This document shows positions 5,662 through 8,863 of a stretch of DNA of 8,863 nucleotides, in pieces. The number at the start of each line of letters is the position of its first letter. Within the stretch, counting starts at the first letter, position 1. Origin of the DNA: Candidatus Bipolaricaulota bacterium (GTDB lineage Bacteria > Bipolaricaulota > Bipolaricaulia > Bipolaricaulales > Bipolaricaulaceae); assembly GCA_021163465.1 (NCBI GenBank), contig JAGGWU010000052.1, positions 1 through 8,863 on the forward strand, written 5' to 3'. The position numbers were made by a program, and so were the translations under genes. The notes below the pieces were generated by a model. That model was not told where the DNA came from. It searched no databases and worked only from the letters and a program-made list of their open reading frames with translations.

Positions 5662-5984
5662 CCCAACATCACCACCAGGATGGAGATGACGAGCAACACC
5701 AAAAGCCACCCCACGTAATCACCCAGAAAGCCAGAGTGGAACGCACCGAGACGCACAAGAAGCGGTTTCAGGGCCTCGGCAAAGCCCCAGTAAAGGTGGG
5801 TGGCCCCCACTCCGGCCCCCTCGGGAAGCCGCTCCCCCGAGAGGAAGGGCTCCTCCTGTTCGGTGCCGCGCTTGTAGGTGCGGCGGCCCTGGAGCCAGAC
5901 GGCGAACCCGATGGCAAGCACCCCTAAGGCGAGGATCACCCAAACGATGGGGCTCCAGAACCCCTCACCGCTTCCGATCCGCAT
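5658..5984 (-). CDS. mbhI: Membrane-bound hydrogenase subunit MbhI (small two-helix membrane protein)
   Basis: This 108-residue protein sits between the antiporter subunit mbhH and the small subunit mbhJ, exactly where mbhI lies in P. furiosus. It has a hydrophobic helix at about 12-31, a hydrophilic central loop with EQEEPFLSGE at about 42-51, a GATHLYWGFAEALKP stretch near 60-74, and a second helix at about 88-107. In MBH this subunit is thought to join the antiporter module to the hydrogenase module; no catalytic residues are evident. The start is three bases after the mbhH stop and has GGGAGG seven bases upstream. Assignment rests on position, size and topology plus the EPFLSGE segment. 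Confidence 0.85.
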   Translation of the reverse strand: MRIGSGEGFWSPIVWVILALGVLAIGFAVWLQGRRTYKRGTEQEEPFLSGERLPEGAGVGATHLYWGFAEALKPLLVRLGAFHSGFLGDYVGWLLVLLVISILVVMLG

Positions 5985-5987
5985 CCC

Positions 5988-7517
5988 TCAACCTCCCAGT
6001 ACGGCCGCGAGGTAAGAGGCCCGCCCGCCCAGGATGGCCTGGACCGCCGGCGAGACCATCCGCTCGATGAAGAACCCGGGGAAGAGCCCGAACACCACAA
6101 TGATAACTGCCAAAACCCCCATGGCGACGAGCATCCCCCGTGGAGAAGAGGCCACATCTCGGGTCTTTGGCCCCAGGAAGATCCCGTGGAACGCCCGTAC
6201 CCCCACCCCCAAAAGGAGGATAGAAGAGAGCACGGCGACGGCAGCGAGGATGGGGGAGGCCTTGAAGGTGGACTCGTAGATCAGGAACTTGGAGGCAAAG
6301 CCATTCAAAGGCGGGATGCCCGCCAACGCCAGCGCCCCCAGGAGGAAGAACCCCGATTCCCAGCGCAGCGTATGTCCCAGCCCCCCCAGCGAGAGGAGGT
6401 CCACCGAGCCCACGGCCCGCCGGATCGCCCCGACGACCAAAAACAGGAGGCCCACCGAGGCGAGGTCGTTGATCATGTGGAAGATGCCGCCCTTCAGGGC
6501 CACCTCCCCGAAGCCCTTCCCCGCGGCGACGACCCCAACCCCCACCGCGAGGAGCATGTATCCCAGCTGGGATACGGCACCGTAGGCCACGAGGCGCCCG
6601 AGGTGCCGCTGTACCACCGCCATGAGCACCGCCACCAACACCGTCACCGTACCCAACGAGGCGATGAGCCAGCCGATACCGGGGGAGGCCAGGGCCCCGC
6701 CGAACAACGTGAACACCACCCGCAGCAGGGCGTAGATGGCCGCCTGGGTGTTGGCCACAAGCACGATGGCGGCCATGGCCGGGGCCTCACCATAGGCATC
6801 CGGGGCCCACATGTGGGCCGGCACCGCCCCCGCCTTCATGAGGAGCCCCCCCAGGAGGAGCCCCAACGCCAGCTTGTCCAACAAGGTCCCGGTGATGAGC
6901 TTGGAAAGGTAGGCGATGTTGAGGGCGTCGTACTCCCCGTAGAGGATCCCCACGGAAACGAGGACCAAAAGCCCCCCCAGGGTGTACATGACCATGGTCT
7001 TGAACGCCGCCTCCGGCGGACGGGGCTCCCAAACCCGATATCCGATCAAGGCACAGGCGGCGATGCTGGTGATCTCGAGGAACACGAAGAAGTTGAAGAG
7101 GTCGCCGGTATACACGAGCCCCAAGATTCCCGCCCAAAGGAGAAGGAGGAGCGACGTGCCCAGGGTCTTCCCTTCCTCTTCGACGAGATACTGGAAGGAG
7201 TAAAACAGCCCCACGGCTCCGGCAAGGAGCGCGATGATCCCCATGTACGCCCCGAGGGCGTCCACCACGAGGACGATCCTGATGGGGAACCCCCCCTCCG
7301 TGACCGAGGCCGTGGGGGAGGGCGCTCCCAGGGTGTACACCAGGGGCCTTCCCGAAGCGAAGACCTGTACCGCCACCGCGATGCCGAAAACCAGGGTCGC
7401 AACGGCGATCCCTGCGGCCCAGAGGTCACGGGCCCGCCTGTTCAGCCTCGCCAAAAGGGGAAGGGCGAAGGCCCCAAGAAGCGGTACCGCGATGGCAAGT
7501 ACCGGTGCGTGAACCAT
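5988..7517 (-). CDS. mbhH: Membrane-bound hydrogenase antiporter subunit MbhH (MrpD/NuoN-like)
   Basis: MbhH is the large antiporter-type subunit believed to move protons. The 509 residues form about fourteen hydrophobic helices. Family key residues are visible: Glu148 in FVFLEITSIAA (TM5), Lys228 in LLMKAGAVPAHMWAPDAY (TM7), Lys342 and His347 in ALKGGIFHMIND (around TM10), and Lys410 in GFASKFLIYE (TM12). These charged residues make up the ion path in MrpD, NuoN and MbhH. Only one such gene is present, whereas the related Mbx operon has two copies, which favours Mbh. The start lies three bases after mbhG with an AAGGGA ribosome binding site. Confidence 0.95.
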   Translation of the reverse strand: MVHAPVLAIAVPLLGAFALPLLARLNRRARDLWAAGIAVATLVFGIAVAVQVFASGRPLVYTLGAPSPTASVTEGGFPIRIVLVVDALGAYMGIIALLAGAVGLFYSFQYLVEEEGKTLGTSLLLLLWAGILGLVYTGDLFNFFVFLEITSIAACALIGYRVWEPRPPEAAFKTMVMYTLGGLLVLVSVGILYGEYDALNIAYLSKLITGTLLDKLALGLLLGGLLMKAGAVPAHMWAPDAYGEAPAMAAIVLVANTQAAIYALLRVVFTLFGGALASPGIGWLIASLGTVTVLVAVLMAVVQRHLGRLVAYGAVSQLGYMLLAVGVGVVAAGKGFGEVALKGGIFHMINDLASVGLLFLVVGAIRRAVGSVDLLSLGGLGHTLRWESGFFLLGALALAGIPPLNGFASKFLIYESTFKASPILAAVAVLSSILLLGVGVRAFHGIFLGPKTRDVASSPRGMLVAMGVLAVIIVVFGLFPGFFIERMVSPAVQAILGGRASYLAAVLGG

Positions 7518-7520
7518 CGG

Positions 7521-7868
7521 CTATCCCTTAAGCTCCCGGATCTTCCCCGCGTCCAGTGTCCCCCGGTGGCGGTAGATCACCACGGCGAACGCCAGCATCA
7601 GCGCGGTGGTGGCAAGACCGATCACAATGGCCGTGAGGGTCAGAGCCTGCGGAGTGGGAAAGACCATCTCCTTGAACCCCGGGGGCGCGTAGGTGTAGAT
7701 GGGGGCGATCCCTCCCTTCACATAGCCCAGGGATACCAGAAAGAGGTTCACCCCCATCTCGATCACCGAGATCCCGATGGTGAGCTTGATCAGGTTCCGG
7801 CGCGTGATCAGCGCCAGGAACCCGAGCCCCACGAGGATCATGCTCACCACAAAGGGCATGTTACCCAT
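7521..7868 (-). CDS. mbhG: Membrane-bound hydrogenase subunit MbhG (MrpC/NuoK-like)
   Basis: This 115-residue protein has three hydrophobic helices (about 5-20, 28-48 and 75-98) and is the NuoK/MrpC homologue of the antiporter module. The segment RNLIKLTIGISVIEMGVNL carries the membrane-embedded glutamate typical of this family, and PTPQALTLTAIVIGLATTALMLA is the standard third-helix motif (in NuoK/MrpC: DPLPQALVLTAIVI). The ATG at 7868 has GGGAGG five or so bases upstream and overlaps the end of mbhF by eight bases; an ATG three codons later (7859) is a weaker choice. Confidence 0.93.
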   Translation of the reverse strand: MGNMPFVVSMILVGLGFLALITRRNLIKLTIGISVIEMGVNLFLVSLGYVKGGIAPIYTYAPPGFKEMVFPTPQALTLTAIVIGLATTALMLAFAVVIYRHRGTLDAGKIRELKG

Positions 7869-8310
7869 CTTCCCTCCCGAAGAGCGAAAGGAGGAGCACC
7901 ACCGATCCCAGGCCCGCGATCACCTTCAACCCCACCGCCCAGTTCATCAGGGGCAACGTCCCGGCGGTGTTCAGGTCGCCGGGGTTGGGACCGGGCTGCG
8001 GCACGGGGTTCCCGAAGAGCCCGCCGCTTCCGGCAAGCACATTGCGGAAGAAGGTGGCCCCGATCCCGAGGAACGCCAGGAGCACGAACGCCAACGCCCC
8101 CACGTCCTCGAGCACGGCGAACCACCCCTTGGCTCCCTTTAGGCGGGCCCCTCCATAAACCACCACCAAGAGGGCCACGACGGAGGCGATCACCGCGCCG
8201 CCCTGGAATCCACCCCCGGGGGTGAGGTGCCCGTGCATGATCACGTACGCCCCGAAGGCCAAGGCCACCGGTAGGATAACCCTCGTTACCGTTCGGACGA
8301 CGACGCTCAT
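7861..8310 (-). CDS. mbhF: Membrane-bound hydrogenase subunit MbhF (MrpB-like, MnhB domain)
   Basis: The 149-residue protein begins with a TMH and the clear MnhB-domain motif HGHLTPGGGFQGGAVIAS (about 26-43), which is diagnostic for MrpB-type antiporter subunits. Further hydrophobic segments lie at about 40-54, 68-83 and 128-144. Between the last two helices is a Gly/Pro-rich loop (NPVPQPGPNPGD) that may be lineage-specific. Its ATG overlaps the mbhE stop by four bases and has AGGAAGG upstream. It acts in the ion-translocation module together with MbhD, E and G. Confidence 0.93.
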   Translation of the reverse strand: MSVVVRTVTRVILPVALAFGAYVIMHGHLTPGGGFQGGAVIASVVALLVVVYGGARLKGAKGWFAVLEDVGALAFVLLAFLGIGATFFRNVLAGSGGLFGNPVPQPGPNPGDLNTAGTLPLMNWAVGLKVIAGLGSVVLLLSLFGREDG

Positions 8311-8573
8311 CCTTTCACCTTCCTGAGCACCAACGCAACGCCCACCACCGCGGCCAGGAGCACCGTCGCCTCGCCCAAGGTATCGAATCCGCGGTAATCG
8401 AACACGATGGAAGTCACCACGTTGTTGGCGGCCACCTCGGCCTGAGCGTTCTCGATGAAGTAACGGTCCATCTCATCCCGGGCCGGGACCCCGAAGGGAT
8501 GTAGCCATATTCCCCCACCGATGAGGTAACCCACCAGGACCAAGAAGGCCGCCCCAAAAAGCCAACGCTTCAT
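8307..8573 (-). CDS. mbhE: Membrane-bound hydrogenase subunit MbhE (MrpA C-terminal-like)
   Basis: This 88-residue protein has two hydrophobic helices (about 4-22 and 66-83). The intervening conserved stretch NVVTSIVFDYRGFDTLGEATVL (51-72) is characteristic of the MbhE segment that forms part of the C-terminal extension of MrpA in conventional Mrp antiporters. Here, as in archaeal mbh operons, it is a separate gene. The ATG overlaps the mbhD stop (ATGA), and its AAGGAGGA ribosome binding site is unusually close to the codon because it also encodes the Glu-rich end of MbhD. Confidence 0.92.
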   Translation of the reverse strand: MKRWLFGAAFLVLVGYLIGGGIWLHPFGVPARDEMDRYFIENAQAEVAANNVVTSIVFDYRGFDTLGEATVLLAAVVGVALVLRKVKG

Positions 8574-8812
8574 TCCTCCTCCTTGGGACGGGTCTTGCGG
8601 ATGGCGAGGATATAGATGGCCGTGGTGAGGGCGGCCCCGATCCCCGCCTCGGCGATGGCCACGTCCGGCGCCTGCAGGAGGTAAAACTCCAGGGAAAGGA
8701 GGAGGCTCGCCCCGGCCAGGGCGATCACCGAGGCCAAAAGGTCCCGGAACCAGATGGCCAAGGCTGCCCCGATCACCACCAGGCTCAGGGTGAGCACGTG
8801 CAGGGCCGTCAT
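8570..8812 (-). CDS. mbhD: Membrane-bound hydrogenase subunit MbhD (MrpA-like, DUF4040 type)
   Basis: The 80-residue protein has three hydrophobic helices (about 3-21, 27-46 and 55-71). The motif LLQAPDVAIAEAGIGAALTTAIYILAI (45-71) is the family signature; its embedded Asp and Glu are conserved in the equivalent part of MrpA. Function is in the cation/proton translocation module. The start overlaps the stop of the upstream mbhC remnant (ATGA), with GGAGG seven bases upstream. The tail is charged (KTRPKEEE). Confidence 0.92.
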   Translation of the reverse strand: MTALHVLTLSLVVIGAALAIWFRDLLASVIALAGASLLLSLEFYLLQAPDVAIAEAGIGAALTTAIYILAIRKTRPKEEE

Positions 8813-8862
8813 CTCTTCTCCTCCAGCTTGTCCACCACCGCCCCCACCGGCCGTACCCCCGC
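8809..8862 (-). CDS. mbhC: C-terminal end of MbhC (MrpG-like), rest outside window
   Basis: Seventeen codons are visible, reading AGVRPVGAVVDKLEEKR, then a TGA overlapping the mbhD ATG by four bases. Too little remains for a firm sequence match. The ATGA junction repeats the pattern of the rest of the operon, and mbhC is the gene expected just before mbhD. MrpG/MbhC proteins usually end with a short hydrophilic tail like this one. Confidence 0.6.
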   Translation of the reverse strand, partial: AGVRPVGAVVDKLEEKR

Positions 8863-8863
8863 C

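Noticed and set aside
6186..8225. Plus-strand open frame of 679 codons opposite mbhF, mbhG and mbhH
   Set aside because: It lies antisense to three well-supported membrane subunits. Its product is a low-complexity His/Arg/Pro/Gly/Glu-rich string with no recognisable domain, the typical reverse shadow of GC-rich coding DNA.
5988..8812. A free-standing Mrp antiporter or a respiratory complex I (Nuo) operon
   Set aside because: The Mrp-like genes are contiguous with a large subunit bearing all four NiFe cysteine ligands, and the order is that of mbh. Complex I would lack the ligands and contain NuoL, NuoM and NuoJ.

Overview
The window is bacterial. It carries rsmI (16S rRNA methyltransferase) and prfB (release factor 2), both bacterial genes, next to most of a 14-subunit-type membrane-bound [NiFe] hydrogenase operon best known from the archaeal Thermococcales (mbh). 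Base composition is clearly GC-rich, genes are packed almost end to end, and there are no RNA genes, mobile elements or CRISPR arrays. I cannot name the species. An anaerobic, probably thermophilic bacterium from a deep lineage (for example Bipolaricaulota/Acetothermia or a Thermotogota-like group) would fit, but that is only a guess from gene content.

Left part (1-1990): rsmI runs leftwards off the window edge, and prfB runs rightwards, followed by a small ribbon-helix-helix-like protein with a very basic tail. The 53-bp gap between rsmI and prfB appears to hold two back-to-back promoters. Both genes lack a Shine-Dalgarno sequence, and the -10 boxes sit so close to the start codons that both mRNAs look leaderless. 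prfB lacks the usual programmed +1 frameshift, but an SD-like run and a near-match to the slippery site remain at exactly the aligned codon.

Right part (1992-8863): one leftward operon, read from the right edge as mbhC (last 17 codons only), D, E, F, G, H, I, J, K, L, M, N. This is the same order as in Pyrococcus furiosus. Junctions are ATGA overlaps, an 8-nt overlap, or gaps of 3-4 nt, so the genes are almost certainly co-transcribed and translationally coupled. mbhC-H form an Mrp-type cation/proton antiporter module. mbhI is a small two-helix membrane linker. mbhJ, K, L and N form the peripheral electron-transfer and catalytic arm, and mbhM is the NuoH-like membrane anchor. All four NiFe-binding cysteines are present in MbhL, so this should be a true ferredoxin-dependent, H2-evolving, ion-pumping group 4d hydrogenase rather than an Mbx sulfane reductase or a complex I. 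The operon promoter and the first subunits (mbhA, mbhB and most of mbhC) lie outside the window to the right.

Main points worth a second look: the complete archaeal-type gene order in a bacterium; a heptamer DNA repeat built into the removable C-terminal tail of MbhL; the paired leaderless promoters; and the relic of the prfB frameshift site. I see no wholly new system here.
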